Counted from the first letter of the stretch, positions 8,419 through 18,855 are shown. The stretch is 52,152 bases of DNA from Geminicoccaceae bacterium (GCA_007694015.1 RECO01000210.1:1-52152); one strand, 5' to 3'. The notes: a model not told the origin generated them from the sequence alone. Numbers and translations: made by a program.

Positions 8419-10392
8419 TCACCTCGTCGTCGTGTTGAGGAGATCGGGCGGTAGCGTCCACCCGAGCTTGCGGTATTCGGCCTTGAGGCCGTCGAGCACG
8501 TCGCCATAGCCGATCGGCCGCGCCTCGCTGCGGGCGAGCACGGCCGCGGTCAGGACGACGTTGCGGATGTGCCCGCCGGTGAGTTCGGCCATGGCGGCAA
8601 GCCGGTTCAACTCCAAGTCCCCGAGGGCATGGCCGTCGCCCAGATGCACCCGCCAGAGAGCCCGTCGCTCGGCGGGCTGCGGGGCGGTGAACTCGACGAT
8701 CATGTCCAGGCGGCGGACGAAGGCCTCGTCGAAGCGGTTGCGCGCGTTGGCGGTGAGCAGCACGATGCCGCAATAGGTTTCGATGCGCTGCAGCAGGTAG
8801 TTGGTCTGGGCGTTGGCGAAGCGGTCGTTGGAATCGCTGATCTCGGTGCGTTTGCCGAACAACGAATCCGCCTCGTCGAACAAGAGGACGACTTCCTGTG
8901 CCTCGGCCGCGGCGAGCAGCTTCGCCAAATTCTTCTCGGTCTCGCCGATGTATTTGGAGCCCACGGCTGCGAGGTCGACCCGGTAGAGCGGCAGGCCGAG
9001 CCGGCCGGCGAGCCAGGCTGCCGCCATGGTCTTGCCGGTGCCGGAAGGGCCGGTGAACAGCGCCCGCACGCCGACCTTGTAGCGGGCGACGATGGCCGCA
9101 CCCAGGCCATCCGCCAAGCGCTCGCGGGTGACGCATCGCGCCCGCAGCAACGCCAATTCGCGCTGCAAGCCCGCACCGACCACCAGGGCCGCGTCCGGGA
9201 TGTCGTCCTCGATCGGCTGGGCCAGGCTGGCCAGCCCGTCGACCTCGGCCCGGCGCAGCGCCGCCAGCAGACACGGCCGGTCGACCGTCGCCCGGCCGCT
9301 GATGGCGGCCTCGCCGCGCGCCCGTTCGGCCACGGCGGCGATGCGGGCGGCACTTTGCAGATGGATCGGGCCGAGGCTCGCCGCGAGCGCTGGATCGCCG
9401 AGAGCCCGCTGCCAAAGAGCGGTGCGTTCGTGGGGATCGGGCAGCGGCAGGGTCCAACCGAGGCTGGGGTAGCCGGGCCGCGTGACGCGGCCTTCCGCCG
9501 CCACGAAGGCGATGACCGGTCCTTTGAAGCCCATGAGCGGCGGCAGCGGCCGGCCCTCGCCCGGCTCGGTCTCGACGACGAAGCCCGGCAGGAGCGCGTG
9601 CGCCAAACAGAGCGGCCCAAGCCCCTCCGGCGCCACCTGGTCCGGGTCGATCAAGACGGGCCGCCGCCCCAGCCGCGCGCCGGCGCGGACCATCAGCTCC
9701 ACCCGATCGCGGCCCCAGGCCCCGCGGACGGTGACGAGGCACGGCCCGAGCGCCCCAAGACCGGTCAGCACCTCCGCCCAGGCCAGGGCGAGCGAAGGCG
9801 GCCACGCGGGATCCTTGCCCTCGGTGACCAAGGTGATGCCCGGCCAGGCGAGGCGGCAACCGGTGAGGGCGCTCACCAACCCCTCGGCCAAGGCGACGGT
9901 GCGCTCCGGCCATGGCCCCGTGCCCAGAACCCGCAACAGCCCGGTCTCGACCGCGCGTCCGCCGATCAGCGTTGCGGCCGCCCGGTCGTCCAGGGCGAGT
10001 GGGCCGAAGGCGGCGGTGAGCAGCCCGAGCGTGGGCCTTGCCTCGCCGAGCGGCGCTTGCAACCACGCCAGTGCCCGGCCGGCCATGGCGTCCAACTCGA
10101 CCCGAAGGCACAGGCCGACCGTCAGCACCTCGATCGGCGCCAGACCAAGCGCTTGGCGAAGCCGGGCAAACGGCGCGCCGGCCGCATCGAAATCTGCGAG
10201 GCTCCGGCCGGCCAGCACCGTCATCGGCAAGGGCGGCAGGTGCAGGCGGGCGCGGCGCAGCCAAGCGGCTTCAGCCGCGTCGCCGTCATCGGGTGCGAGG
10301 CTCGCCACCATCGCCAGCGCCAGCTCGCCGATCCGCGGCGGTGACGAAGCGGCCAGTCGCGGCCACCGGCTCGGCGCGTCATCGTTCACCAT
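8419..10392 (-). CDS. eCIS-associated AAA+ ATPase (Afp15/Pvc15-like)
   Basis: 657 residues. The N-terminal ~440 residues are a poorly conserved helical region with a degenerate nucleotide-fold look. The C-terminal AAA+ module has Walker A GPSGTGKT at ~448-455, Walker B LLFDEADSLFG (D506, E507), sensor-1 Asn in LLTAN (~549) and the arginine fingers FVRRLD (~560). ATPases of this type occur in nearly all eCIS loci (Afp15, Pvc15) and are thought to help assemble the particle or load cargo. The chosen ATG (10390-10392) is preceded by GGAGG and overlaps the upstream gene by 14 bp, indicating translational coupling. A longer frame reaching 10503 lies within the upstream gene and is unlikely. Confidence 0.9.
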   Translation of the reverse strand: MVNDDAPSRWPRLAASSPPRIGELALAMVASLAPDDGDAAEAAWLRRARLHLPPLPMTVLAGRSLADFDAAGAPFARLRQALGLAPIEVLTVGLCLRVELDAMAGRALAWLQAPLGEARPTLGLLTAAFGPLALDDRAAATLIGGRAVETGLLRVLGTGPWPERTVALAEGLVSALTGCRLAWPGITLVTEGKDPAWPPSLALAWAEVLTGLGALGPCLVTVRGAWGRDRVELMVRAGARLGRRPVLIDPDQVAPEGLGPLCLAHALLPGFVVETEPGEGRPLPPLMGFKGPVIAFVAAEGRVTRPGYPSLGWTLPLPDPHERTALWQRALGDPALAASLGPIHLQSAARIAAVAERARGEAAISGRATVDRPCLLAALRRAEVDGLASLAQPIEDDIPDAALVVGAGLQRELALLRARCVTRERLADGLGAAIVARYKVGVRALFTGPSGTGKTMAAAWLAGRLGLPLYRVDLAAVGSKYIGETEKNLAKLLAAAEAQEVVLLFDEADSLFGKRTEISDSNDRFANAQTNYLLQRIETYCGIVLLTANARNRFDEAFVRRLDMIVEFTAPQPAERRALWRVHLGDGHALGDLELNRLAAMAELTGGHIRNVVLTAAVLARSEARPIGYGDVLDGLKAEYRKLGWTLPPDLLNTTTR

Positions 10393-12178
10393 CGCCTCCA
10401 TAGTCGTAGACGATGCGCACCACCCGCCAGAGCCAGGGACACCAGCCGAGATCGACATCGAGGGCGGCGCGGCGCACGTCGAGTTCGGCCCAGTGCGCGG
10501 CAAAGGTGATGGTGACGTGCGTTCGGTCGGCGAGCACGTGGCCGGGCCGGCGCAGCAGCGTGCGCACCGGGCGCGCCAACAGTTGTCGGGCGAGGCGGCG
10601 GGCCGCCCATGCGGCGGCGAGGGCGAGCCGTTCGGTATCGAGGTCGATGGCGGGCGCTAAATCGACGTCGCAGCGCTCCAGACGGCCCGCGGGCGGGCGC
10701 CATTCGGGCCAAGCCGCCACGACCGGCCAGCCGCGCCGGCAGGTTCGGGCCCGCCAACCGGGCCAGTTGGCAATCGGCCGCTCGGCCAGACGCCCGGCGG
10801 GCCAAAGGGCGACCGGCAGCGCGAAGGCGACCGGTGCGGCCAGGTCCAAGGCCGGCAGTTCGGGCGCGAAGGCGTCGAGCGCGGGATCGCTCGGCAGCGC
10901 ACCGACCCGCCGCAGCATCGCGCTCAGCACCAGACGTCCGAGGTCGGCCTCGATGGCCGCGTCGTCCACCAAGAGCGGCCGCGCCGCCCGGTCGAGCAAC
11001 GCCGCCGCCAGCACGGCACCCGCAAAGGCGGAGGGCAAACCGCGCGGGTCCTGGATCAGCGCCGGGCCAGGGGCGGCATGCGGCACCTCGACCGCCGTGG
11101 CGGGCGTTGGCATCACGCCTTGGAGCCGCGGTTGGGCGCTCTGGGCGTCGTCGGTTTCGACCCCCACGCGGCGACGCAGCCGCGTTGGCGGCGTGGCGGA
11201 GGCGGCGGGTTCTGCGTCCGGCGCGCTCGGTAAGGCTCTTGGACCGAGCAGCGTCCGCGGCGGCGGCGGCGGCTTGGGCCTGGCGCCCTTGCTCGAGGCA
11301 GAGGACCGCCGGGACGCACCTTCTGCCGCAAGCGGCGGTGGCCGCTCTCCTGTCGACGGGCGGAGGGCTTCGGTCAGGCGTCGCACCCGAGGTGGTGTCG
11401 CCGGTGCGCCGCGCCGCCGCACGACCGCGGCGGCGATCAGGGCTTCGGCCAGCGCCGGATTGGCGTTCGCCATTTGCCGCGCGGCCGCGACCAGCGGTTG
11501 TGATGTGGGGTGATCGAGGCCGAACGCGGCAAGGCTGGGCGCGCGGACAGGACCGTCGGGCCGGCCGGCACTCGGGCCGCCGCGCGCCGCGTCGGCGGGC
11601 GGGAGTTCGAAGGCGCGTCGGAGGGGGAAGACCAGGGGGGCCAGCAACGGCAGGAAGCGCTCGCGTCGCGCCGGTGTTTCGAGCAGCACCGCCAGGCTTT
11701 CGGCGGTCGCCGCAGCGCGAAACGGGGTTCGCCCGGCATGGGCGACCAACCGCTGGCAGGCCCAGGCGGGGCCGCGCTCGCCGGCTTTGCCACCCGTGTC
11801 GAACAGCGCGCGGAAGAACCACGCATCCGGTGACGGCCGGGCCTCGGCGATGGCCTTGGCGAACCAGCGATAGGGCTCGAGTGTCGTCTCGAAGCGGACG
11901 CTCGGCGCGGTTTCCGCACGGGCGTCGGAGGGCAACACGGCGGTGTCGGCCAAATCCATCAGGGCCTGGCGCACCCTCAGCGCCACGGCCTGACGGTCGC
12001 CGCTGCCCCGCACCACACCGACATCGAGCCGGCGGATCACGAGCAGCCCGCCGCGACGGGCCGGGCCGGGCGGGTCGCCTTCGGTTCGCAGCGCATCCTC
12101 GACCAAGGCGCGCGCCGTCATCGCCGGGCCGGCTGGGGCCCGGCGGACGTGCAAGCACCGCACCCGCGTGGCCGCCAT
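10379..12178 (-). CDS. Conserved eCIS-associated protein of unknown function (599 aa)
   Basis: 599 residues, Ala/Arg-rich, soluble, with no domain that I can name. The N-terminus looks beta/alpha (VRCLHV..., LLVIRRLDVG). The middle (~230-360) is low-complexity and rich in Pro, Arg and Ala. The C-terminal ~90 residues end in a conserved-looking block with THVTITF, WAELDVRRAALDVDLGW and LWRVVRIVY. Proteins with this kind of tail occur next to the eCIS ATPase in other loci as far as I recall, but I cannot assign a role. The gene follows the 1309-aa gene by 3 bp and overlaps the ATPase gene by 14 bp. A later start at residue 20 (MTARAL) is possible. Confidence 0.7.
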   Translation of the reverse strand: MAATRVRCLHVRRAPAGPAMTARALVEDALRTEGDPPGPARRGGLLVIRRLDVGVVRGSGDRQAVALRVRQALMDLADTAVLPSDARAETAPSVRFETTLEPYRWFAKAIAEARPSPDAWFFRALFDTGGKAGERGPAWACQRLVAHAGRTPFRAAATAESLAVLLETPARRERFLPLLAPLVFPLRRAFELPPADAARGGPSAGRPDGPVRAPSLAAFGLDHPTSQPLVAAARQMANANPALAEALIAAAVVRRRGAPATPPRVRRLTEALRPSTGERPPPLAAEGASRRSSASSKGARPKPPPPPRTLLGPRALPSAPDAEPAASATPPTRLRRRVGVETDDAQSAQPRLQGVMPTPATAVEVPHAAPGPALIQDPRGLPSAFAGAVLAAALLDRAARPLLVDDAAIEADLGRLVLSAMLRRVGALPSDPALDAFAPELPALDLAAPVAFALPVALWPAGRLAERPIANWPGWRARTCRRGWPVVAAWPEWRPPAGRLERCDVDLAPAIDLDTERLALAAAWAARRLARQLLARPVRTLLRRPGHVLADRTHVTITFAAHWAELDVRRAALDVDLGWCPWLWRVVRIVYDYGGDGER

Positions 12179-12181
12179 GGC

Positions 12182-15100
12182 TCAGGTCCTCGCCAACAGC
12201 CGGCTCGCCGCCGCGCGCGCGAAGGCGAGCGTGGTGTCGGCGGCCACGCTCACGCTGCCTCCCGGCACCTGCGTGGCGTCGACCACGGCGGTCGTCCCCA
12301 CCACGTCGCGGACCACGCCCAGCGCTTGGCGCGCCGCGGGTCCGAAGGTGACGAGCATGCCGGCCGCCACGGTGCCGCGGACGATGCTCACCTCGAAGCG
12401 CTGGCCTTCGTTCACCAGGAGCGGCCGCTCGATCCGCCCCTCGACGATGTCGCTCACCGGCGCGTGGCTCGACAAGAGAAGACACACCCGGATCACCTCG
12501 CTCATCGCCGATGCGGCTCCCGGCTGCCGCTGGTCGATCCGGCCGACCAGCCAGCGGTGCAGGTGCTCCAGCAGCCGGCGCCGTTCGAACGGGATGGCGG
12601 TCCAACTCGGTGCTCTTGTGATGTCGGTGAGGTCGACCGGCGCGTCGTACATCGACAGCGCTTCGGCCCATTGCAGCCGCGTCGTCGCGGCGACGCCGCG
12701 CAGCTCCTCCAAAAAGCAGGCGGCGACGGTGCCGATCCGCGCCACCTCCACGAGCCCGTCCCTGGCCAGGGCGGCACCGGCTCGCCCGGCCTCGGCCAGA
12801 TCCTCGATCGACAACTCGGCCGTGGCCCGCTCCCCCAGCGCCTGCCAGCCGAGCTTTTCCAAAGGCTCCAGCGGACGGGCGATCCGGGCCTGGAGCTGCT
12901 CGTGCACGCGCGCCTGCATGGCGGCGACGGCGAGCCGCACGCCGGTGGCGCCGGGGCCGGCGAGCCGTGGCGCCGCACCGGCTTGGGCCTGAGCCTGGAC
13001 CTCGCGGCCGTAGTGGTCCAGCCAAAACCGCGCGCGGTGCCGTCCATACCGCCAAGCTTGGAGCAAATGCCGGCTCTGATCCAGCCGACGCACGCCGTCG
13101 CGGAGATGGACGAACCAACCGATCGGTGCCTGGCGGAGCGACTGGACCATGTCCGCCAAGGCCTCCGGTGGCTCCAGGCCGCGCTCGAGGCAGATCGGGA
13201 TCGGGTCCTGCAGTGGCTGGAACAGGTCGATGCCGGGTGCGTCGACGAAGCGGTCGATGCCGCGCGGGCGGGCGAAGGCGACGATGTCGACGTGCTTTTG
13301 CAACACGTCCCGCCGCCGTTGGTTGATCGCATCCAGCCGCGCCGTCTCCTCGGCGCGCAGCGCCATCGCCACGGCTGCGTCGTGCCGCGCTTCGGCCAAG
13401 GCTGCATTCGCATCCTCGATCGCGCCGCGCCAGCGTTCGGCCAGCGTGTAGGCCTCGATCAGGCGTTGGCGGAGGATGTCCAACAGCCGCCGATGCGCCT
13501 CGATCCGCCCTTCGACCAACCGCAGGATCGAGACCGCGTTCTCCAACGCGTCGATGGCGGCCGCGTAGAAATCGGCCTCGTCGCCATTGGCCGGGTCCGG
13601 ATCGAGCCGGTCGGCCAGGACCAGATCGGCCAGGCCGGGCGCGTCGAGGCCGATGCGTTGCGCGTAGAGCTGGGCCGCGATGGCGGCGACGCGACCGGGC
13701 AGGGTCGGATCGTCCGGGTTCAGGACCCGCGCGGTGGCGCGCAGATGCCGGTCGTTCAGCATGACGTAGCCATCGACGGCCTGGGCGGCATCGCGATCGT
13801 CGAAAATGGCGAACGCGCCCTGGTCGGTGTTCTGCAAAGGCTGGACGATGGCGCTCCAGACCGCTGCCTCCACCAGCGTCGAACGGCCGGCGGGGATCGG
13901 CAAGGGCAGGCCCAGAAGGTCGAGTTCCATGCGCTGCACGGCGTCGATGATCTCGGCTTTCGCCGCGACCGCCGCGTTCTTCGCCTCCTGCGCCGGCGAG
14001 GGCCTGAGCCGCTCGGCGATGGTGACGGTGCGCACCGGTGCCGCCTTGCCGAACAGCACACCCTGCAGGGTGATGGCGCTGGTCGATACCTGCATGGCGG
14101 CGGTTAAGGCCTTTTGGGCCGTGAACTGGCTGCCGATCACGGCGGCAAGGCCGCTGGTAATGGTCGTCGTCGGGGTCGCCATCTGGGGGGCGTTGGTCAT
14201 CGACCAGCCGACGCTGCGGGTGAGCGCCAGGTTCATGGTGTCGACGTGCCGCGCCGCCATGAAGCTGGTGGCACCGCTCGTGTCACCGGCGACGGTGCGT
14301 GGGGTCCCGGTCTCCGGCGAGCGGAGGTGCGTGCGCGGCTCCGGCGGTTCGCGCTGGGTCTTGAACAGGCCCTGGATCAGCTGGCTGGTCTCGATCCCGC
14401 TCTTGCCGGCGAGGTCGGCCAGGATCGGCGAGGTGGCGAGCCGGGTGGCGTCCTGCTCGCCGAGCAGCGCCTTGCGCGCGCGATAGATTTCGGCCTGCAG
14501 CCGGGTGAAGCCGAGGTCGATTTGGTCGTCGGCCGCCTCGACCCGCCGCTGCAGGGCTTCGATGCGCGGCTTCAGGCCGACGAACTCGGTAGCGTCGAAC
14601 ACCCGATCCGCCGGCTCGGCCCCACCCGCCGCGTCGAGTTCGCGCACCATCTGCGCGTAGGCGGCAACCGACAGACCGGTTGTGGCAATCTCGCCCACCG
14701 GCAGCGAGACGACCTGGGGCTGCCATGCCTGGACGATCGCCTGCGCCTGCTCGGCGAAGCGTGGGGCGCCGTTGGCCGGAGCCCCCGCGGTGTAGGGCTC
14801 GACGGCGCGCCGCTCGATCAGCCCGATCACCCCACCTTCCATCGCCTGGAGCTCGGCGAGCGTGGCCTCGTGCTGGGTGGCGCGCAAACGCGCCTCCTGG
14901 ATCGCTTGGTCGAACGCCGCATCGATCACCTCGGTCACCAGGAGCCGGGGCTCGTAGAGGTGCTCGGGCACGGGCACGAGCAACTGCACGTGGTCGTGCC
15001 GTTGCAGATCGTAGCCGTCGAGGCCGGCCCGCACCGTCAAGGCCGCCTCCAGTTGTTCCAAAGGCACGGGCGCCGCCTCGATGCGGAAGATCGGCGGAAA

Positions 15101-16111
15101 GGCGTCGGTCGAGAGGTGCGCGAAGTCGACGAGGCTGGCCGGCAGCAGGCCGATCGGCGGCAAATAGCGAAAGTGCCGGCGCAGGGGGGCGAGTGGCAAC
15201 GCCTGGGCACGCAGGCTCTGCAACTGGTCGACGAACTGCTCGAGGCGGGCGCGTCGGAGCGTCGGCGGCAGGCCCAGCCGCGCCGCCGGACGGCCCTCAC
15301 GCACGGCGCCGCCGAAGCGGGCAGCGGCGAACCGATCGACGAACAGGAGTTCGCCCGCGGCCGAGAGTGCTACCAAGGCCAGCGGCATTCCCGCCTCGGC
15401 CCAGGCGGGCGGCAGACCGCGGGCCGCGAACGCAGCCTCTTCGTCGAACAGGCGCTTGGCTTGCGTGTTCTGCCAGACGGCGCCGGGGACGCGCACCGGT
15501 GTCGTCCGCCCGAGGAGCGGGTTCGGCGGCAGGCGGACCGTGTCGGCGCCATCGAGGCTCGGCGCTGCGGCTTCACCGACCCGAAACCAGGCGAGGCGTG
15601 CGGCATCCACCGTCACCAGATCGGCAAAGGGATAGGCATCGAGGTCGGTCGGGCACGGGTCGTCCGGGGCGGCGGCGAGCGCCGCCACGGCCCGCACCGG
15701 CTGCAGCACGAGGACGGCGAGGCCGCGCAGTTCGGCCGTGTCCTCGATCAAGGGTTCCGCCGGCGGTATGGCGGCGAGCGGGACGGTCAGCGCGCGATGC
15801 AGGCGGACCTCCTCGCCGGTGTGGGTGAGGCCCTGGCCCGAGCCGATAATCAGGGCCGGCGCGCCGGTCGCCAGCACGGTCGTGCGCAGCTCGAAGCCGC
15901 GGAGGATGCCCGGCGTGACGGCGCGGGCGAGGAACTGGAGCCGGCGCGCCCGGTGGCGCTGTTCGAGGGCCAAGGCATCGGCCGTCAACGTGCGCCCGGC
16001 GACGTAGTTGAGGCGGCGTGAATAGGGCTCGCCGACCCGCGGCTCCAGGCGCGGGCTTACGTCCAGCACCCGCTCGTCGGCCAGCACGTCCATCTTCAGC
16101 TCTGCTGCCAT
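12182..16111 (-). CDS. Large eCIS structural protein with shared N-terminal module (1309 aa)
   Basis: The N-terminal ~110 residues carry a module shared with the next two upstream genes: a Tyr/Gly segment (YVAGRTLTADALALEQRHRA), then GILRGFEL and a strand ending in a G-x-G turn. The centre (~430-1150) is largely helical with long coiled-coil-like stretches (for example LDILRQRLIEAYTLAERW). The last ~120 residues are beta-rich with repeated V-x-x-G-x-x-V strands. No enzyme motif is seen. Its position after the baseplate genes suggests a baseplate-attached, fibre-like or tape-measure-like part, which is not proven. The start ATG lies 4 bp after the previous stop, with the ribosome site CGGGAG overlapping that stop. 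Confidence 0.75.
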   Translation of the reverse strand: MAAELKMDVLADERVLDVSPRLEPRVGEPYSRRLNYVAGRTLTADALALEQRHRARRLQFLARAVTPGILRGFELRTTVLATGAPALIIGSGQGLTHTGEEVRLHRALTVPLAAIPPAEPLIEDTAELRGLAVLVLQPVRAVAALAAAPDDPCPTDLDAYPFADLVTVDAARLAWFRVGEAAAPSLDGADTVRLPPNPLLGRTTPVRVPGAVWQNTQAKRLFDEEAAFAARGLPPAWAEAGMPLALVALSAAGELLFVDRFAAARFGGAVREGRPAARLGLPPTLRRARLEQFVDQLQSLRAQALPLAPLRRHFRYLPPIGLLPASLVDFAHLSTDAFPPIFRIEAAPVPLEQLEAALTVRAGLDGYDLQRHDHVQLLVPVPEHLYEPRLLVTEVIDAAFDQAIQEARLRATQHEATLAELQAMEGGVIGLIERRAVEPYTAGAPANGAPRFAEQAQAIVQAWQPQVVSLPVGEIATTGLSVAAYAQMVRELDAAGGAEPADRVFDATEFVGLKPRIEALQRRVEAADDQIDLGFTRLQAEIYRARKALLGEQDATRLATSPILADLAGKSGIETSQLIQGLFKTQREPPEPRTHLRSPETGTPRTVAGDTSGATSFMAARHVDTMNLALTRSVGWSMTNAPQMATPTTTITSGLAAVIGSQFTAQKALTAAMQVSTSAITLQGVLFGKAAPVRTVTIAERLRPSPAQEAKNAAVAAKAEIIDAVQRMELDLLGLPLPIPAGRSTLVEAAVWSAIVQPLQNTDQGAFAIFDDRDAAQAVDGYVMLNDRHLRATARVLNPDDPTLPGRVAAIAAQLYAQRIGLDAPGLADLVLADRLDPDPANGDEADFYAAAIDALENAVSILRLVEGRIEAHRRLLDILRQRLIEAYTLAERWRGAIEDANAALAEARHDAAVAMALRAEETARLDAINQRRRDVLQKHVDIVAFARPRGIDRFVDAPGIDLFQPLQDPIPICLERGLEPPEALADMVQSLRQAPIGWFVHLRDGVRRLDQSRHLLQAWRYGRHRARFWLDHYGREVQAQAQAGAAPRLAGPGATGVRLAVAAMQARVHEQLQARIARPLEPLEKLGWQALGERATAELSIEDLAEAGRAGAALARDGLVEVARIGTVAACFLEELRGVAATTRLQWAEALSMYDAPVDLTDITRAPSWTAIPFERRRLLEHLHRWLVGRIDQRQPGAASAMSEVIRVCLLLSSHAPVSDIVEGRIERPLLVNEGQRFEVSIVRGTVAAGMLVTFGPAARQALGVVRDVVGTTAVVDATQVPGGSVSVAADTTLAFARAAASRLLART

Positions 16112-16115
16112 GGCC

Positions 16116-18842
16116 CTACTCCCGGAGTGCCGACTGGATCGCCTCGGCCACGCTCGCCCGGCTCGCCCTCGGCGCGTCCAGGGCCGGGATCACCTTGGCG
16201 GCGAAAGCCTTGAGCGCCGCCTGGTCGGCCGCATGGGCGCGGCCGAAGGCGGCGAGCGGGCGCAGCTGGGCGTTGCCGGTCAAGAGGTCGATCCGCTTCT
16301 CGACGGTGCCGGCATCGAGCGAGGCCGCGGCCAGTGTCGAGGCGACGCGGAAGTCGCTCACGACCGGTGTCGCCGTCCGCAGGCGCAGCGGCGTCGCGGT
16401 CATCCGCTCGGCCTCCACGCGCGCCGGGGCCGGGCTGTTCGCGGGCACCGGTGTTGGCGCCGCGACCGGCCGGGCCAAGAGGTGGGGCTCGACGGCCACC
16501 AGCCCATCGACGAAGGCGCGGTCGATCGCATGGAGTGTCCGCAGATTGGCGGTGGTGAGTGCGCCACTCGTGCGCAAGGCGTCGAGAGCCGTGCTGGTGG
16601 CGATGCGCGAGCGCTCGATCTCGGCGGCGGTCCAAAGCTGGATCAGCATTCGGCGTGTGCCGTCGTCGGCGCGGGCCAGGGCCGCCCGCAGCTCTTCCTG
16701 CTGCTGCGGATCGGCCAACCGGTCCAACAGCGCCTCACGAGCTGCCGCCTCGGCCCGGCGCGCTCGCTCTGCCTCGGCTTCGCGGTGGCGGAGGTCACCG
16801 CCCCCTCGCTCCTCGATCACGACATCCTCGAAGGGCCGGACCCGCGGCGATGCGGCGCCTTCGATCCTCTCGACCGCAGCCGCGATGACCGTCTCCCGGC
16901 CGGTGGCGATGGCTTGGTCAAGCGCCTGCAGCAGTTGGAGCACCGTGTCGCTCGGCACGGCCGGCAGCGCCTCGAGGGTGCGTGCCAGATCGTCGCCCGT
17001 CACGAAGGGCCTGAGTTGCTCCAGCCGCGTGATGCCGATGGTGGCGCTCGGGCCGCCGAACAGCCCGACGTCCAACAGCTTCACGCCGGTTTCGGGCGAT
17101 CGGGTGAGGGGGGCGAGGCGTTCTTGCAGCGCTGCTGTGTCCTCGGGCGAGGCCTCGCTGGCGCGCAGCGTTGCCGCCGTCATCAGGATCGGGCTGCCGA
17201 ACACCGGGCGCGTGGAGAGGGCTTCGACCAGCACCGCGCGGGCATCGTCGGACTGACGGCGGAACACCGTTTCGGTCACCCTCACCAGGTCACCGAAGCC
17301 CGACATCCGCGCCAGGATTTCCCGCGCGGCCTCGTCCAAGACCGGCGTTTCGGCGCCGTCCTCGGGCTCGGGCCCGGGCCCGACGTCGGGGTCGGCCGGG
17401 GTATCGTCCAGCACCGTGTCGGTGTGGTCGATCGGCACGAGGACGCTTTCCAACAGCGCGTTCTCGCGCAAGGTCCGCCGCCGCACGTACCAGAGATAAG
17501 GTGCCACCGTCTCACCGGCGTCGCCTGGTGTGGTCAGCTCGCGCAAGAGGGCGGCCCAGGCCTCGCCCGCCGGTACGGCGCGCGCCTCGCTGGCCGCCGC
17601 CACGTCGGCGAGCGCGATGCGGGTGGCGCTCAACCGGTCGATCGGCTTCAGCGGCCCCTGGCCCAGCAAGGCGATCGGCCGCAACGGGCGGCTCAAGGCA
17701 CCGAGTGCTCGGATCCGGCTGCGCAAGAGGTGGCGCGGCACCGGTGCCAGGATCATGATCGAGATCGCGTCGCGCTCCGCAGGCGGCCGGGTGAGGTCGA
17801 TCGGCGGCAGCTCGAAACTGTCGTCGACGACGAAGGCGAGTTCGTCCTCCGGCACGATCGAAAGTTCCACCTCCATCTCGCCGGGAAAGAAGAGCTGGGT
17901 TTGGGCCGCCGGATCGATGCAGGCGGCCGGCACCGGGCCGGCGGCCGGCAGCAGCCGGAAATGCTCCTCGGCGTTGAAGCGCGCCGCCTGGCCGCGATCG
18001 CGGTAGAGCCGCACCACGTCGTCGAGCGCCGCCCGATAATGCCGAAAATGCGCGAGCCGGAGCTGATCGCGGCTGAGGCCGAGGCCCAAGAGGTCGCGCT
18101 TCGAGGCGACGAGGTCGCGGCGGACCAGGTGCACGTCCAGCCACTCGATACTGCCGCTGCGAAGCGCCAGCATGGCGAGCGGCAACGTCTGGCCGCTGCC
18201 GGCGCTTTGGGGGTCGGCGCCGGCGAAAATGCGGCTGGCGGCGAGGGCGCGGGCGTGCATCGCGTCGAGCGGCGCGTCGATCGGGGCGAACGGCGTCAGG
18301 GTGACGGCCACCGCCTCGATGCGGTCGCCCATGTGGGTGGTGCGCTCGCCGGTGACGTGGGTGGGAAAACTCGTGGTGGCGTTGGCGGTATATTCGAGGG
18401 CGCGCAGGGCCAGCACGAACAGGCCCGTGCGCGCAGCGATCGGCGCCCCCGGTTTCTGGCTGAGGCCCAGGACGGCGTTGAGCTGGTCCTGCAGCGCCAG
18501 ATCGGCGAGGTTGACCTCGAGGCTGCGGGGCAGGATGACGTGGCTGCCGTCGAAGGTGATGCCCTGCCCGGCCTGGATGCGCAGCCGGCTGCCTTGCGCG
18601 TCGCCGACCGCGACCTCCAGCCCCTCGATCACGCCGCGCCCGACCGATTTGCCGACCGCGGTCTGGCGGGCGAGGACGTAGCGTTGCTCGCGGTTGAGAT
18701 CACGGGCCGTCAGGAAACGGCCGTCGAACCACAATGGCAGAACCCGCTCCGGGTCCATCGCCAGGACACCCCTCGCCTCCAGTGCTTTGGCCTCGGCCTC
18801 GGCGAGGGTCTCGCGCTCGTCATAGCCGGTCATGGGCGCCAT
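16116..18842 (-). CDS. eCIS structural protein with shared N-terminal module (908 aa)
   Basis: 908 residues from an ATG with GGGAGG six bases upstream, 13 bp after the 278-aa gene. An earlier in-frame start at 18872 overlaps that gene and has no such site. Residues ~35-110 match the module of the flanking genes: WFDGRFLTARDLNREQRY, GVIEGLEVAV, then SRLRIQAGQGITFDG. The rest is mixed: a beta-rich part to ~300 and a helical part with Ala/Arg/Glu-rich coils to the end. No catalytic motif is seen. It is probably a peripheral baseplate or fibre component of the particle, inferred from context. Confidence 0.75.
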   Translation of the reverse strand: MAPMTGYDERETLAEAEAKALEARGVLAMDPERVLPLWFDGRFLTARDLNREQRYVLARQTAVGKSVGRGVIEGLEVAVGDAQGSRLRIQAGQGITFDGSHVILPRSLEVNLADLALQDQLNAVLGLSQKPGAPIAARTGLFVLALRALEYTANATTSFPTHVTGERTTHMGDRIEAVAVTLTPFAPIDAPLDAMHARALAASRIFAGADPQSAGSGQTLPLAMLALRSGSIEWLDVHLVRRDLVASKRDLLGLGLSRDQLRLAHFRHYRAALDDVVRLYRDRGQAARFNAEEHFRLLPAAGPVPAACIDPAAQTQLFFPGEMEVELSIVPEDELAFVVDDSFELPPIDLTRPPAERDAISIMILAPVPRHLLRSRIRALGALSRPLRPIALLGQGPLKPIDRLSATRIALADVAAASEARAVPAGEAWAALLRELTTPGDAGETVAPYLWYVRRRTLRENALLESVLVPIDHTDTVLDDTPADPDVGPGPEPEDGAETPVLDEAAREILARMSGFGDLVRVTETVFRRQSDDARAVLVEALSTRPVFGSPILMTAATLRASEASPEDTAALQERLAPLTRSPETGVKLLDVGLFGGPSATIGITRLEQLRPFVTGDDLARTLEALPAVPSDTVLQLLQALDQAIATGRETVIAAAVERIEGAASPRVRPFEDVVIEERGGGDLRHREAEAERARRAEAAAREALLDRLADPQQQEELRAALARADDGTRRMLIQLWTAAEIERSRIATSTALDALRTSGALTTANLRTLHAIDRAFVDGLVAVEPHLLARPVAAPTPVPANSPAPARVEAERMTATPLRLRTATPVVSDFRVASTLAAASLDAGTVEKRIDLLTGNAQLRPLAAFGRAHAADQAALKAFAAKVIPALDAPRASRASVAEAIQSALRE

Positions 18843-18855
18843 CGAAGCCTCCCGG

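Noticed and set aside
8569-10344. 591-residue plus-strand frame opposite the ATPase
   Set aside because: It lies opposite intact Walker motifs and has shadow composition.
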